A stretch of 64,000 bases of DNA from Streptomyces pluripotens (GTDB taxonomy: Bacteria > Actinomycetota > Actinomycetes > Streptomycetales > Streptomycetaceae). The notes beneath the pieces are model-generated. The model worked only from the letters and a program-made list of their open reading frames with translations. It did not search any database and had not been told where the DNA came from. The translations under genes were made by a program, and so were the position numbers. This document shows positions 1 through 8,685 of the stretch, in pieces (within the stretch, counting starts at the first letter, position 1; every line of letters starts with the position of its first letter). The stretch lies in the NCBI RefSeq assembly GCF_000802245.2, contig NZ_CP021080.1:7192001-7256000 (forward strand), given 5' to 3'.

Positions 1-1131
1 CTCGACCACGCTGGAATCGCCCCGCCCCTTGACGCCACCGAGGTACTCCCGCCCCGGGAGACGCGCTGCGTGGACCGCTTCGTCCTGCTTGCCCTGGCCG
101 CAGCCGCGGACGCCCTCGCCGACGCCGGCCTCACCGTCGGACGCGACGTCCACGCCGAACGGTGCGCCGTGGTACTGGGCACTGGAGGCGGCGGACTGGA
201 GACCTTCGAGGAGTACGCCCACCGCAGAGAGGCCCGCGGGCGCCCCGCGGTCAGCCCGTACCTGCTGCCCGGCATGCTGTTCAACATGGCTGCGGCCCGC
301 GTGGCCATCGCACACGGCATCCGGGGCTACAGCGGCGCACCGGTGACGGCCTGCGCCGCCGGAGCGCAGGCCGTCACGGAGGGACTCCGGCTGATCGCCG
401 CCGGACAGGCCGATGTCGTGGTGTGCGGCGGCAGCGAGACCCCGCTGCACCCCACCATCGCCTCCGCGTTCACCAACTCCCGCGCCCTCGCCTCCCGCTG
501 GGACGACCCCGGGATGGCATCCCGTCCCTTCGACGCCCGCCGCAACGGATTCGTGCTCGGGGAGGGTAGCGGCGTACTGGTCCTGGAGCGCCCGGACCAC
601 GCCCGGGCCCGCGGCGCCACCGGCTACGCCGAGCTCATCGGCTGGGGTGCCTCCACCGACGCCCACCACCCCACCATGCCCCGACCGGACGGCGAGGGCG
701 CCGCGGCCGCCATGCGCGCCGCACTCCGCTCCGCCCGCCTCACCCCCGCGGACATCACCCATGTCAACGCGCACGGCACCGGCACCCGACTCGGGGACAC
801 TGCCGAGGCGACCGCGCTGCGCGAGGTGTTCCCCGGCAACGGCCCGAGCGTCACCTCCACCAAGGGCGCCACCGGCCATCTGCTCGGTGCCTCCGGAGCG
901 GTCGAGGCAGCGTTCTGCGCTCTCGCCGTCGCCGGGCACGCCGTGCCGGCGACCCGCAACCTCGACGTCCCCGATCCCGCCTGCCGACTCGACCACGTCA
1001 CCACCGCCCGCACCGGCCCACAGACCGCGGTCCTCTCCAACTCCTTCGCCTTCGGCGGACACAACATCAGCCTCGTGTTCGCGCCGCCGGGCATCCCGGG
1101 CCGTGACATCTCCCCTGGAGTGACCCCATGA
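1..1131 (+). CDS. beta-ketoacyl synthase (KAS II/FabF-like), 5' end outside window
   Basis: The reading frame is open from the first base, so the gene starts upstream; the GTG at 70 (VDRFVLLAL) is an internal codon that aligns with the conserved MDRF segment of ketosynthases. The thiolase-fold active site is complete: nucleophilic Cys in TACAAGA (codon 352-354), His in NAHGTGT (772-774) and His in GATGHLLGA (877-879). The family condenses acyl and malonyl thioesters by decarboxylative Claisen reaction. The 3' end overlaps the next gene by 4 bases (ATGA), so it is translated with the HmaS-like gene as part of one operon. Whether it acts in polyketide chain building or in making a starter or side chain cannot be told from here; no carrier protein is visible in the window. 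Confidence 0.9.
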   Translation, partial: LDHAGIAPPLDATEVLPPRETRCVDRFVLLALAAAADALADAGLTVGRDVHAERCAVVLGTGGGGLETFEEYAHRREARGRPAVSPYLLPGMLFNMAAARVAIAHGIRGYSGAPVTACAAGAQAVTEGLRLIAAGQADVVVCGGSETPLHPTIASAFTNSRALASRWDDPGMASRPFDARRNGFVLGEGSGVLVLERPDHARARGATGYAELIGWGASTDAHHPTMPRPDGEGAAAAMRAALRSARLTPADITHVNAHGTGTRLGDTAEATALREVFPGNGPSVTSTKGATGHLLGASGAVEAAFCALAVAGHAVPATRNLDVPDPACRLDHVTTARTGPQTAVLSNSFAFGGHNISLVFAPPGIPGRDISPGVTP

Positions 1132-2126
1132 CCGTCAACGGCATCGCCTACCTCGAATTCCACTGCGAGGACGCCCGCAAGTACGCCGCACAACTCCGCG
1201 ACGGCTACGGATTCACCGTCGCAGCCGCCCCCGGCCGGCACCCCGAGGACCTGACCCGGGTCATCGCCCGCCAGGGCGACATCACCCTGGTGCTGACCTC
1301 CGCAGCGGCTCCGGACCACCCCGTCAACACCTTCGTGGCCCGCCACGGGGACGGCGTGGCGGTGCTCGCCCTGCGGTGCGACGACGCAGAGGACGCGACC
1401 GAGCAGGCCCGGGCCGCCGTTGCACGTGGTGCCACCGCCACCGGGGACACCGGCATCGAGGGCTTCGGCGACCTCACGCTGCGTTTCGTCGGCGCGGACG
1501 ACCCGCTGCTCAGCGGCCCGGAACCGGCCCCCGGCGGGCCACTGCGAGAGATCGACCACCTGGCCGTCTGCCTGCCGGCGGGCACCCTGCACCCGGCCGT
1601 CCGCCACAGCGTCGGCGTCCTGGGATTCCGGATCATCTTCCGCGAATACCTGGAGGTCGGCGACCAGGCCATGGACTCCACGGTGGTGCAGAGCCCGTGC
1701 GGCGGCATCACCCTCACCCTCATCGAACCGGATCCCACCCGGGAGCCGGGTCAGATCGACCGGTTTCTGGAGGCCCACGGCGGCGCCGGCGTCCAGCACC
1801 TCGCCTACCGCACTGACGACATCGCCGGCGCCGTCCGCGCCCTCACCGCGCGGGACGTCGCCTTCCTGACGACCCCGGGCGCCTACTACGACTCCCTCGC
1901 CGACCGGCTGGGCGCCACCGGAATCCCGGTCGGGACGCTGCGCGAGCTCGATCTGCTGGTCGATCAGGACCACGGCGGCCAACTGTTCCAGATCTTCACC
2001 CGGTCCACCCACCCCAGGAACACCTTCTTCCAGGAGCTCATCGAACGCCGCGGGGCCGACACCTTCGGCTCGGCGAACATCAAGGCGCTGTACGAGGCAG
2101 TCGAGCGCGAGCGCGGCGACCTGTGA
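1128..2126 (+). CDS. 4-hydroxymandelate synthase / HPPD-like dioxygenase
   Basis: 332 residues, a two-domain VOC-fold Fe(II) enzyme. Metal ligands expected for the HPPD/HmaS family are present: H144 (IDHLAVC), H224 (VQHLAYR) and E303 (FFQELIERRG). The stretch around residues 182-200 (MDSTVVQS then TLTLIEPD) resembles hydroxymandelate synthase rather than HPPD, which reads VVAD...FPINEPA there; the C-terminus FGSANIKALYEAVE fits either. HmaS converts 4-hydroxyphenylpyruvate to 4-hydroxymandelate, the first step to 4-hydroxyphenylglycine. ATG overlaps the ketosynthase stop. No hydroxymandelate oxidase or aminotransferase follows, so a classical Hpg pathway is not complete here; those genes may lie to the left. 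HPPD activity remains the alternative. Confidence 0.8.
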   Translation: MTVNGIAYLEFHCEDARKYAAQLRDGYGFTVAAAPGRHPEDLTRVIARQGDITLVLTSAAAPDHPVNTFVARHGDGVAVLALRCDDAEDATEQARAAVARGATATGDTGIEGFGDLTLRFVGADDPLLSGPEPAPGGPLREIDHLAVCLPAGTLHPAVRHSVGVLGFRIIFREYLEVGDQAMDSTVVQSPCGGITLTLIEPDPTREPGQIDRFLEAHGGAGVQHLAYRTDDIAGAVRALTARDVAFLTTPGAYYDSLADRLGATGIPVGTLRELDLLVDQDHGGQLFQIFTRSTHPRNTFFQELIERRGADTFGSANIKALYEAVERERGDL

Positions 2127-2167
2127 CACCCGCCCCCGTCGTCCCGCCTCCGCGCGAAGGAGCATCC

Positions 2168-3091
2168 ATGCACACCACCGCACCTGATTCCGCACCGTTC
2201 GCGCTGACTGCCGGGGAGAGCGTCCGGCTCCCCAGCGAGCCGGACGTCCTCCGCTACGCCGACCAGGGATGGTTCCTCTCACAGCGGATCTTCACCGACG
2301 CCGAACTCGACGCGCTGCAAGAGGCGAGCGGACGCCACTACGCCGGTCACCGCGACCGGGAGTTGCCAACCCGCCCGCCCCATCTGGCGGCCTGGCAGCC
2401 CTCCGACGGGCCGGTGCAGCGGCACAACGACTACATCCACTACGAGAGCAACGCCATCGGCGCCCTCCTGCGCAAGCCCCTGCTCGGCGCCGTCGCGGCC
2501 CGGCTGGCCCGTGTTCGGGAGATCCGGGTGTTCCAGGCGACCCTCATCTACAAGCCCCCGGTGGCGGACGAGCCGAGCAACGTGGTGCCCTGGCACTTCG
2601 ACAAGCACTACTGGCAGACCTGCACCTCGGATCGCATGCTCACCGCCTTCGTCCCGTTCCACGACTGCACCGTGGAGATGGGCACCATCACCATGGTCGA
2701 CGGTAGCCACCGGTGGCAGGAGGCTCCCGGCGGCGACGACTCCACCCGCCACTTCGCCGCCCGTGACCCGGGCGAGTTGGAGCGACTGCTGGAGGCGAAC
2801 GCCGAGTTCAACGGCGCCCGTGTGCACCGGACCACCGTGGAGATTCCCCGTGGCCACGTCAGTTTCCACCACTGTCGCACCTACCACGGCAGCGGACCCA
2901 ACCGGTCCGACCGTCCCCGACGCGCCGTCTCCCTCCATCTGCAGGACGGTGACAACCGCTACCGCCGCTTCACGCGCCCGGACGGCGAGCCCGTCGTCTA
3001 CAACCACGACGCCGTGGTTCGCCGCACCCCCGAGGGACAGCCCGACTACGCCGACCCGGATTTCTGCCCCGTGCTGTGGCGGGACGCATGA
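2168..3091 (+). CDS. PhyH-family Fe(II)/2-oxoglutarate dioxygenase
   Basis: 307 residues from the ATG at 2168, preferred over an in-frame GTG at 2123 because GAAGGAG (2156-2162) lies at good distance. The 2-His-1-Asp iron triad is visible: H143 and D145 in WHFDKHYW, distal H240 in RTYHGSGPN, with arginines shortly after for 2-oxoglutarate. PhyH enzymes hydroxylate, halogenate or desaturate small molecules, often carrier-bound or free amino acids. Its position between the HmaS-like and the E1 genes suggests a tailoring step on the same aromatic or fatty building block; the substrate is unknown. The stop overlaps the next start (ATGA at 3088). Confidence 0.85.
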   Translation: MHTTAPDSAPFALTAGESVRLPSEPDVLRYADQGWFLSQRIFTDAELDALQEASGRHYAGHRDRELPTRPPHLAAWQPSDGPVQRHNDYIHYESNAIGALLRKPLLGAVAARLARVREIRVFQATLIYKPPVADEPSNVVPWHFDKHYWQTCTSDRMLTAFVPFHDCTVEMGTITMVDGSHRWQEAPGGDDSTRHFAARDPGELERLLEANAEFNGARVHRTTVEIPRGHVSFHHCRTYHGSGPNRSDRPRRAVSLHLQDGDNRYRRFTRPDGEPVVYNHDAVVRRTPEGQPDYADPDFCPVLWRDA

Positions 3092-4071
3092 CCGGCACCG
3101 TTCCACCACTCGCCACCCCGGCGGCCCGCTACCGCATGATGCGACTGATCCGGGAGTTCGACACGCTGGCACTGGAATGGGAGCGGAGCGGCACCATCCC
3201 CGGTGGCGTCCACCCCTGTATCGGCCAGGAGGCGGTGGCCGTCGGTACCTGTGCCGCGCTACGCCCGAACGACCGGATCACCAGCACTCACCGCGGCCAC
3301 GGCCACGTCCTGGCGAAGGGCGCCGACCCGGCCCGCCTGCTCGCCGAACTCGCCGGCCGGGCAACCGGACTCAACCGGGGGCGCGGCGGATCCATGCATG
3401 CCGCCGACCTCTCGCTGGGCATCCTGGGAGCCAACGGCATGGTGGGCGCCGGAGCCGCCATCGCCGCCGGGGCGGCCTGGGCGGCCCGCCGCCGGGGGCA
3501 GGACACCGTGGTTATCTCCTTCTTCGGCGACGGCGCCCTCAACCAGGGCGTCCTGCTGGAGTCCCTCAACCTGGCCGCACTCCACCGCGCTCCGGTCGTG
3601 TTCGTCTGCGAGAACAACGGCTACGCCACCACCCTCGCCGCCGCCGAGGGCATCGCCGGCAGCGCCACCGGCCGGGCGGCGGCTTTCGGGATCCCGGCCG
3701 TCACCGTCGACGGCATGGACGTCGACGCGGTGCGGACCGCCGTGGCCGAGGCGGTGGCCCGCGCCCGGGCCGGTGCGGGCCCCGGCTTCGTGGAGTGCCT
3801 GACCTACCGGTTCGAAGGACATCACACCATGGAGCGCCGGTTGCGGCTGTGCTACCGGACCTCCGAAGAGGTGGACTCCTGGCGAGCCCGCGACCCACTG
3901 GACCGGGCCCGCCCCGGGCCGGAGGAGGCCGACTCCATCGACGTCGAGGTGGCCGGCATCCTCCGGCGGGCGGCCGACTGGGCGCTGGAGCAAGAACGTC
4001 CGGACCCGGCGACCGCAGGCGCGTACACGTACGCAGGCGGCCCCGCCCCCCGCCCCGGAGTGCCCGCATGA
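3088..4071 (+). CDS. 2-oxoacid dehydrogenase E1 component, alpha subunit
   Basis: 327 residues from ATG 3088, which overlaps the previous stop; the GTG at 3076 is an upstream alternative. The ThDP-binding motif runs from GDG (residues 147-149) to ENN (175-177), preceded by the HRGHGH segment around residue 70. This is the PdhA/AcoA type of E1-alpha that pairs with a separate beta chain, encoded next. No E2 or E3 gene is adjacent. In pristinamycin biosynthesis a similar stand-alone E1 alpha/beta pair (PglB/PglC) turns an arylpyruvate into an arylacetyl-CoA, so an aryl 2-oxoacid substrate is a reasonable inference next to an HmaS-like gene, but acetoin or pyruvate-type chemistry is not excluded. 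Confidence 0.88.
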   Translation: MTGTVPPLATPAARYRMMRLIREFDTLALEWERSGTIPGGVHPCIGQEAVAVGTCAALRPNDRITSTHRGHGHVLAKGADPARLLAELAGRATGLNRGRGGSMHAADLSLGILGANGMVGAGAAIAAGAAWAARRRGQDTVVISFFGDGALNQGVLLESLNLAALHRAPVVFVCENNGYATTLAAAEGIAGSATGRAAAFGIPAVTVDGMDVDAVRTAVAEAVARARAGAGPGFVECLTYRFEGHHTMERRLRLCYRTSEEVDSWRARDPLDRARPGPEEADSIDVEVAGILRRAADWALEQERPDPATAGAYTYAGGPAPRPGVPA

Positions 4072-5030
4072 CGTGGCTCTCCTACACCAAGGCACTGAAC
4101 CGGGCACTGGCGGACGCGATGACCGAGGACGACTCCGTCTGCGTCCTGGGCGAGGACGTGAGGGCGGGCATGGCCGGACCGACCCTCGGGCTGCACCGGC
4201 GTTTCGGAGGCGAACGGGTACTCGACATGCCCTTGTCGGAACAGGCGTTCACCTCCTTCGCGATCGGTGCGGCCCTATCCGGCATGCGCCCCGTCGTCGA
4301 GTTCCAGATCCCCTCCCTGCTCTTCCTCGTGTTCGAACAAATCGTCAACCAAGCCCACAAATTCCGGCTGATGACCGGCGGCCAGGCCAGCATCCCGGTC
4401 ACCTTCCTGGTTCCCGGATCGGGATCCCGCACCGGCTGGGCGGGCCAGCACTCCGACCACCCCTACAGCCTGTTCGCGCACGCCGGTGTGAAGACGGCCG
4501 TACCGGCCACCCCGACCGACGCCTACGGGCTGCTGCGGTCGGCGATCGCGGAGGACGATCCGGTCGTGCTGTTCGCCCCCGCCGGCGCCATGGCCGCCCG
4601 GGACGACGTCGTCGGCACCCCGCCACCGGTTCCACTGGGCAGCGGCCGCATCCACCGCACGGGCACCGACGTCACGGTGGTGGCCGTGGGCCACTTGGTC
4701 GCCCACGCGCTGAGCGTCGCCGACGAGCTCGACGGCGAACTGTCCGCGGAAGTGCTCGATCCTCGCACCGTGCACCCCGTCGACTGGGAACTGCTGCGCG
4801 CCTCGCTGCGCCGCACCGGCCGGCTCGTCGTCTATGACGACGCCAACCGCGCTTGCGGCTTCGCCGCCGAAGTGCTGGCGGCTGCGGGCGAGGAGGCCGT
4901 GCTGCTGGCGCCGCCGCGGCGGGTCACCCGACCGGACGGCGCAGTCCTGCCCTTCGCACCCGAACTCGACGCCGCCCTCCAGCCTCAGCCCGGCCAATTA
5001 CGCGACGCGCTGCGCGCCGTCATGAGGTGA
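4068..5030 (+). CDS. 2-oxoacid dehydrogenase E1 component, beta subunit
   Basis: 320 residues from ATG 4068, overlapping the alpha-subunit stop by four bases. The N-terminal pyrimidine-binding domain (GEDV at about 28-31, PLSEQAF) and the C-terminal transketolase-C domain (DPRTVHPVDWELL, RLVVYDDA) are both present, as in PdhB/AcoB/PglC. It forms a heterotetramer with the alpha chain and contributes the catalytic Glu that activates ThDP. It is the last clear gene of the left operon; a short reading frame with a good ribosome site follows at 5085 and then the strand switches. Confidence 0.88.
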   Translation: MTWLSYTKALNRALADAMTEDDSVCVLGEDVRAGMAGPTLGLHRRFGGERVLDMPLSEQAFTSFAIGAALSGMRPVVEFQIPSLLFLVFEQIVNQAHKFRLMTGGQASIPVTFLVPGSGSRTGWAGQHSDHPYSLFAHAGVKTAVPATPTDAYGLLRSAIAEDDPVVLFAPAGAMAARDDVVGTPPPVPLGSGRIHRTGTDVTVVAVGHLVAHALSVADELDGELSAEVLDPRTVHPVDWELLRASLRRTGRLVVYDDANRACGFAAEVLAAAGEEAVLLAPPRRVTRPDGAVLPFAPELDAALQPQPGQLRDALRAVMR

Positions 5031-5084
5031 CCGAAAGGCGTCTGCGCCCCATCCGACGCCGCAAACCACAAGGAGCACCCTGCT

Positions 5085-5297
5085 GTGACCACCGTCACCG
5101 GCCGCTACCACGGGGCGAGCCGCCCCGTCGCGCACGTGACACGCCGCTCGCCGCTGGGATGGGGCAGGCGGAGGGCGCGCTGCGGAACGGGACGCGACGT
5201 GGCCACTGGAGGGTGCAGCGCTCCAGGCAATCCGTGTGTGATCACCCCGAAGGGCGAGGACGGCGGTGTCCCCGCGGCCAGCGTGATCGAGCGCTGA
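5085..5297 (+). CDS. short hypothetical ORF at operon end
   Basis: 70 codons from GTG 5085 with AAGGAG at 5070-5075, nine bases upstream, which is why I keep it. The product is basic, has no recognisable domain, and ends in PAASVIER. It could be a genuine small protein of the left operon, or the 5' stub of a longer gene lost by recombination where the operon meets the cell-wall gene on the other strand. I cannot decide. Confidence 0.3.
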   Translation: MTTVTGRYHGASRPVAHVTRRSPLGWGRRRARCGTGRDVATGGCSAPGNPCVITPKGEDGGVPAASVIER

Positions 5298-5319
5298 CCG
5301 GCGCCGGCACCGCAGTGCT

Positions 5320-6306
5320 TCAGAGTGTGCCGGTCGTCTCCTGCCCGGACGCGCTGCCCGCGAGCCACTGCTCCCATCCCAGATTGAAGTCGGCGTAGCC
5401 GTTGGCGGCCGAGGCCTTGGCACGGGACGAGCCGGTGATGGTGACGGGGTCCCCCTGCTTGACCTGGCCGTAGAACCACTTGGCGTCCGGCTTGGACAGG
5501 TGCACGCAGCCGTGCGATCCGCGGGCGCTGCCGCTGCCCGGAGTGGGGTCGCCGTTCGAGTAGTGCACGTACGTGCCGGATTGGGTCAGGTGGACGTCCC
5601 AGGGCAGGGTCAAGTCGTAGTAGTTGGGGCTGCCCTTGTCGCAGCTGATGTGGACGCTGCAGGAGGTCATGTGGACCTTCTCCTGCTTGTCGATGACGGC
5701 CATCGTGCCGTTCCACGTCGGATACTGCGCGCTGCCCGCATTGATCGGCAGGGTGCGCACCAGTCTGCCGTTTCGGGTGACCTTCATGGTGTGACCGGTC
5801 ACCGAGACCTGCGCGCGTACGTCGTCGCCGATCTTGAAGGTGTGCGTGTAGTTGTGCACGCCGTAGCGTCCGTTGCCGTTGCGGACGCCTGTCAAGTCGG
5901 CGTCGATCCTCACCGTCGTGCCGGAGGGCCAGTACGCCTTCGGCCGCCAGTCGGCGCGTCTGTCCGTGAGCCAGTGCCAGGCGCCGACCACCGGCTGCGA
6001 TGCGCTCACCTTCATATGCTTCTCCACCGTGGCCCGTGCCTTTGCCGCCACCGGGTTGGTGAAGACCACCGAGACCGGCATGGCCACCCCGACCGTGGTT
6101 CCCGTCTGCGGGGTGATCGTCTCCAACAGCATCGGCGGGCCCGCGGGCTTCGTCGGTGAGGGAGAGGCGCTCGCACTCGGCTTGCCCGACGCCTTGGAGT
6201 CGTCCCCGCTCGCCTTGTCAGTTCCGCCCCCGCCGCAGCCGCTCGCACCCACCAGCACCACAGCCGTGACGAGTGCGATTCCTATGCCGCCCCTGCGCCG
6301 TTCCAC
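5320..6306 (-). CDS. lipoprotein L,D-transpeptidase (YkuD domain)
   Basis: 328 residues. Lipoprotein signal peptide with lipobox ending at C24 (VGASGC), then a Gly/Ser/Lys linker, an Ig-like domain (about 55-150, starting PPMLLETITPQTGTTVG) and a C-terminal YkuD domain with the catalytic motif SHGC at 264-267. This is the architecture of actinobacterial Ldts, which make 3-3 cross-links in peptidoglycan on the outer face of the membrane. It stands alone and converges on the left operon. Confidence 0.93.
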   Translation of the reverse strand: MERRRGGIGIALVTAVVLVGASGCGGGGTDKASGDDSKASGKPSASASPSPTKPAGPPMLLETITPQTGTTVGVAMPVSVVFTNPVAAKARATVEKHMKVSASQPVVGAWHWLTDRRADWRPKAYWPSGTTVRIDADLTGVRNGNGRYGVHNYTHTFKIGDDVRAQVSVTGHTMKVTRNGRLVRTLPINAGSAQYPTWNGTMAVIDKQEKVHMTSCSVHISCDKGSPNYYDLTLPWDVHLTQSGTYVHYSNGDPTPGSGSARGSHGCVHLSKPDAKWFYGQVKQGDPVTITGSSRAKASAANGYADFNLGWEQWLAGSASGQETTGTL

Positions 6307-6654
6307 GAACTGCCCCGCTCCCTCGACCTTCGGCCCTAACGGCCCTCACCTCCCGTCAGACAGCGACGGAGTGGGCCGCGGTTGCGTGGGCCGCGCAAAA
6401 CGTGTCTCAAACTTCGGATGCGTACCGCCGGATCGGGGTTGTTGAGCGGCGCGACATCGTCGCCTCGCACTTCCACAGCGCGCCAGACCCGGTGTAAACG
6501 GGGCGGCGATGGGGGCCACCTGGGTGGCTGGTCTGTCGGTCGGTGGCCACATCGACGAGGTCATGAACGGCACGCCCGGCGCCACTCAGTCCACCGTCGA
6601 TGAACTGCGCGCTCTCGGCGCCCGCTTGTCAATCGGCGGGGCTGTGCGGTCGTA

Positions 6655-6825
6655 CGGGCTGCCTTGCCCGCGCCGGCCTGGTTGGAAGGCTGGGGAGGCC
6701 GACCGGAGGGCTACTGCCGCCGCATCGTGATCGACGCGGTGCGGTACGTGGTGGATGACGGGACCAAGCGGGCGAACAGGGTCGAGGACCGCACAGCCCT
6801 TGTGCGAGCAGGGCGGGTGAACTGA
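6655..6825 (+). pseudogene. IS5-family transposase fragment
   Basis: From 6661 one frame reads LPAPAWLEGWGGRPEGYC then RRIVIDAVRYVVDDGTK, clearly related to LPVPGWMRGRGGRPEAYC and its continuation in the intact transposase at 45544-46461 of this window. Homology is lost at about 6775 and the frame stops at 6823. Only some 40 codons of the N-terminal third remain. The rest of the 6307-6896 gap shows no gene I can support. Confidence 0.65.
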
Positions 6826-6896
6826 CGGGGGCTCGGGCGAGGTTAGGATCCCCCCATAGATCGGTGTATTCAGCATTCATCTCATTGGGGGGGCTC

Positions 6897-7862
6897 TTGT
6901 CGCAGGAACATGTGAATCGCCGGAGCATGCTGCGTGGGTGCGGTGGGATCGGGCTCGCCGCGTTCGGCCTGGGCTGCGGAGCGGGAACGGCGTCCGCGGC
7001 GGTGTCCGCCTCACCGCGCTTCGATCTGACCAAGCCCTCGTACGACCTGTTCCGGCACAAGCGGCTGCACGACGTCACCGTGCAACAGGGCTTCGCCTTC
7101 GACGGCATCAACAAGCGCCTGTTCGTGGCGCAGCGGCGGAACGGCACCGACACCAAGGCCGGCGACCTGTGCATCACCCAGTTGGACTTCGCCGGCAACT
7201 ACGTCTCGTACATGCACCTCAGTGGCTTCGGCCACGGCGTGGCGTTCGGTGTGGAGCCGCGTGGTACCGAGAGCTGGCTGTGGACCGAGGTCGATGCGAA
7301 CGCGAACGGATACGGCACCCGGCTCGCCCGCTTTAAGTTCGTGAAGGGTGGTTCGCTGTCCCATGCGTCGTCAGCCATCGCCAAGTACAGCCCCGTGCCG
7401 GGAGCCGTCGAGTACACCTGCTCCATCGACCCGGTCCACGAGAACTTGGTCCTCCGTCACCACAAGTACGGCGCGAAGCACATTGCGGTCTACGCCATGG
7501 CGGACGCGAAGGCAGGAGACTTCAGCCGCCCCAAGGCCTACTTCAAGCAGCCGTCGATTCCGGGCACCATGCAGGGTTACACGGCCTATGGCCAATACCT
7601 TTACTGCCTGACGGGCAATGCGTACTCCGCGAGCAATCCCGCGCCGGGCAACGCTCACCTGGTCAGCGTGAACCTGAACGCGGGCGTGATCGCGCAGGGG
7701 CCGGTCCTGACCAAGGCGGGCGGCACGCTCGAATTCCGTGAGCCCGAGGGTCTGGCGGTCTACCGCACGGATGCCGGGCAGTCCCGCCTCTTCCTCGGAT
7801 TCGCCTCGGGCGCCGCAGGTAACCGGCGCTCGAACCTCTTCTACAAGAACGTCCTGCTCTGA
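6897..7862 (+). CDS. secreted protein, beta-propeller-like (often annotated teichoic acid biosynthesis protein C)
   Basis: 321 residues from TTG 6897, with a G-rich ribosome site at 6887-6893; GTG 6912 (NRRSMLRG) is the alternative. The N-terminus has a twin Arg followed by a hydrophobic stretch and an Ala-rich cleavage region, so Tat export is likely. The body has repeated beta-strand units (QQGFAFDGINKRLFVAQ, QGYTAYGQYLYCLTGN, EPEGLAVY), as in the Streptomyces family usually labelled teichoic acid biosynthesis protein C. No enzymatic motif is visible and that label should not be read as a proven function. Single gene, with a promoter-like element for the next gene just downstream. Confidence 0.7.
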   Translation: MSQEHVNRRSMLRGCGGIGLAAFGLGCGAGTASAAVSASPRFDLTKPSYDLFRHKRLHDVTVQQGFAFDGINKRLFVAQRRNGTDTKAGDLCITQLDFAGNYVSYMHLSGFGHGVAFGVEPRGTESWLWTEVDANANGYGTRLARFKFVKGGSLSHASSAIAKYSPVPGAVEYTCSIDPVHENLVLRHHKYGAKHIAVYAMADAKAGDFSRPKAYFKQPSIPGTMQGYTAYGQYLYCLTGNAYSASNPAPGNAHLVSVNLNAGVIAQGPVLTKAGGTLEFREPEGLAVYRTDAGQSRLFLGFASGAAGNRRSNLFYKNVLL

Positions 7863-7902
7863 TGGCGGATCAGATCACAGTGGGTCGGTTCGCGGACGCC
7901 GG

Positions 7903-7931
7903 TTGCTCATCGGGAAGTAGCAAACTATGAT
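7903..7931 (+). promoter_or_regulatory. vegetative-type promoter upstream of the 8043 gene
   Basis: TTGCTC (7903-7908) and TATGAT (7926-7931) are separated by exactly 17 bp, matching a main-sigma-factor promoter. The RNA would start near 7938, about 105 bases before the small secreted protein gene. Confidence 0.5.
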
Positions 7932-8042
7932 CTCCGGTGCATTCGAACGCGTGTCCGGTTGAGATCGGACACAGCAGCTAGTCATGCGGGGGGACCCATG
8001 CACAAGCGCCTCACCGCGGCCTGCCCTGACCAAGGAGAGCCG

Positions 8043-8465
8043 ATGAAGCACACAATGAAGTTGACCGCCAAGGCGATGACGGCCGTTGCGGCCGCATCCG
8101 GACTCGTCATCGGCATGAGCGGCCAGGCCGCCGCCTCCACCAGCGTGGTGATGACAGCGTATTACGGCGGCTACGTGGCCGGCACCGGCTACTTCAACGC
8201 CGATCCGTCCGGCTCCATCCCCGGCGACGCGATCCGGGCCTGCGACACCAGGGCGGACGGCGTGGGCATCGAGGTCCGTATGGACATCCAGCCGAGCGGC
8301 GCCTGGCACACGGACCGTATCGCCAGCACCCGGGGCCACAAGTCGAGCTACTGCTCCCCCTGGAAGAGCGGCAACATCACCGAGGAGACCACGGTGGCCC
8401 TCAAGATCTGCGCGGTCAAGGGGACCTGGGAAGACTGCTCCCCGGTGGTCTACGGCAAGGCGTGA
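8043..8465 (+). CDS. small secreted protein of unknown function
   Basis: 140 residues from ATG 8043 with AAGGAG at 8032-8037. Residues 1-33 form a Sec signal peptide ending GQAAAS. The mature part is about 107 residues with four Cys (RACDTR, SSYCSP, KICAV, EDCSP), suggesting disulfides in an extracellular protein. I recognise no enzyme motif. It has its own promoter and is followed by a strong hairpin, so it is monocistronic. Confidence 0.75.
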   Translation: MKHTMKLTAKAMTAVAAASGLVIGMSGQAAASTSVVMTAYYGGYVAGTGYFNADPSGSIPGDAIRACDTRADGVGIEVRMDIQPSGAWHTDRIASTRGHKSSYCSPWKSGNITEETTVALKICAVKGTWEDCSPVVYGKA

Positions 8466-8497
8466 GTCAACGGCGGCACCGCTCGCCGTGACAACGT

Positions 8498-8532
8498 CGG
8501 CGTGGCCCCGGACCTAGTCCGGGGCCACGCCG
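8498..8532. terminator. 16-bp perfect hairpin terminator
   Basis: CGGCGTGGCCCCGGAC (8498-8513) and its exact complement (8517-8532) flank a 3-base loop, 33 bases after the stop of the secreted-protein gene. There is no T run, as is usual for Streptomyces hairpin terminators. Confidence 0.8.
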
Positions 8533-8685
8533 GCCGTCGTTCAACGTCTCTGTTGCGGCCCCTGCCGAACCGCCCTGGGGTTGGTGACTCGCGGGTGGCG
8601 GTCCACGGAGTAGAACGTCCGTCAGCGGTTGACTCGCGGGTACCTGCTTGAAACCGCCGGGCGACTTGATCCGGTCACGGATCGA

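Noticed and set aside
2511..4067. Long open frame running into the E1-beta gene
   Set aside because: It is antiphase to the dioxygenase and E1-alpha genes, is rich in Arg/Pro/Thr, and only the part from ATG 4068 is a real protein.
5085..5297. RiPP precursor at the end of the left operon
   Set aside because: No leader/core pattern and no modifying enzyme adjacent; kept only as a low-confidence small ORF.
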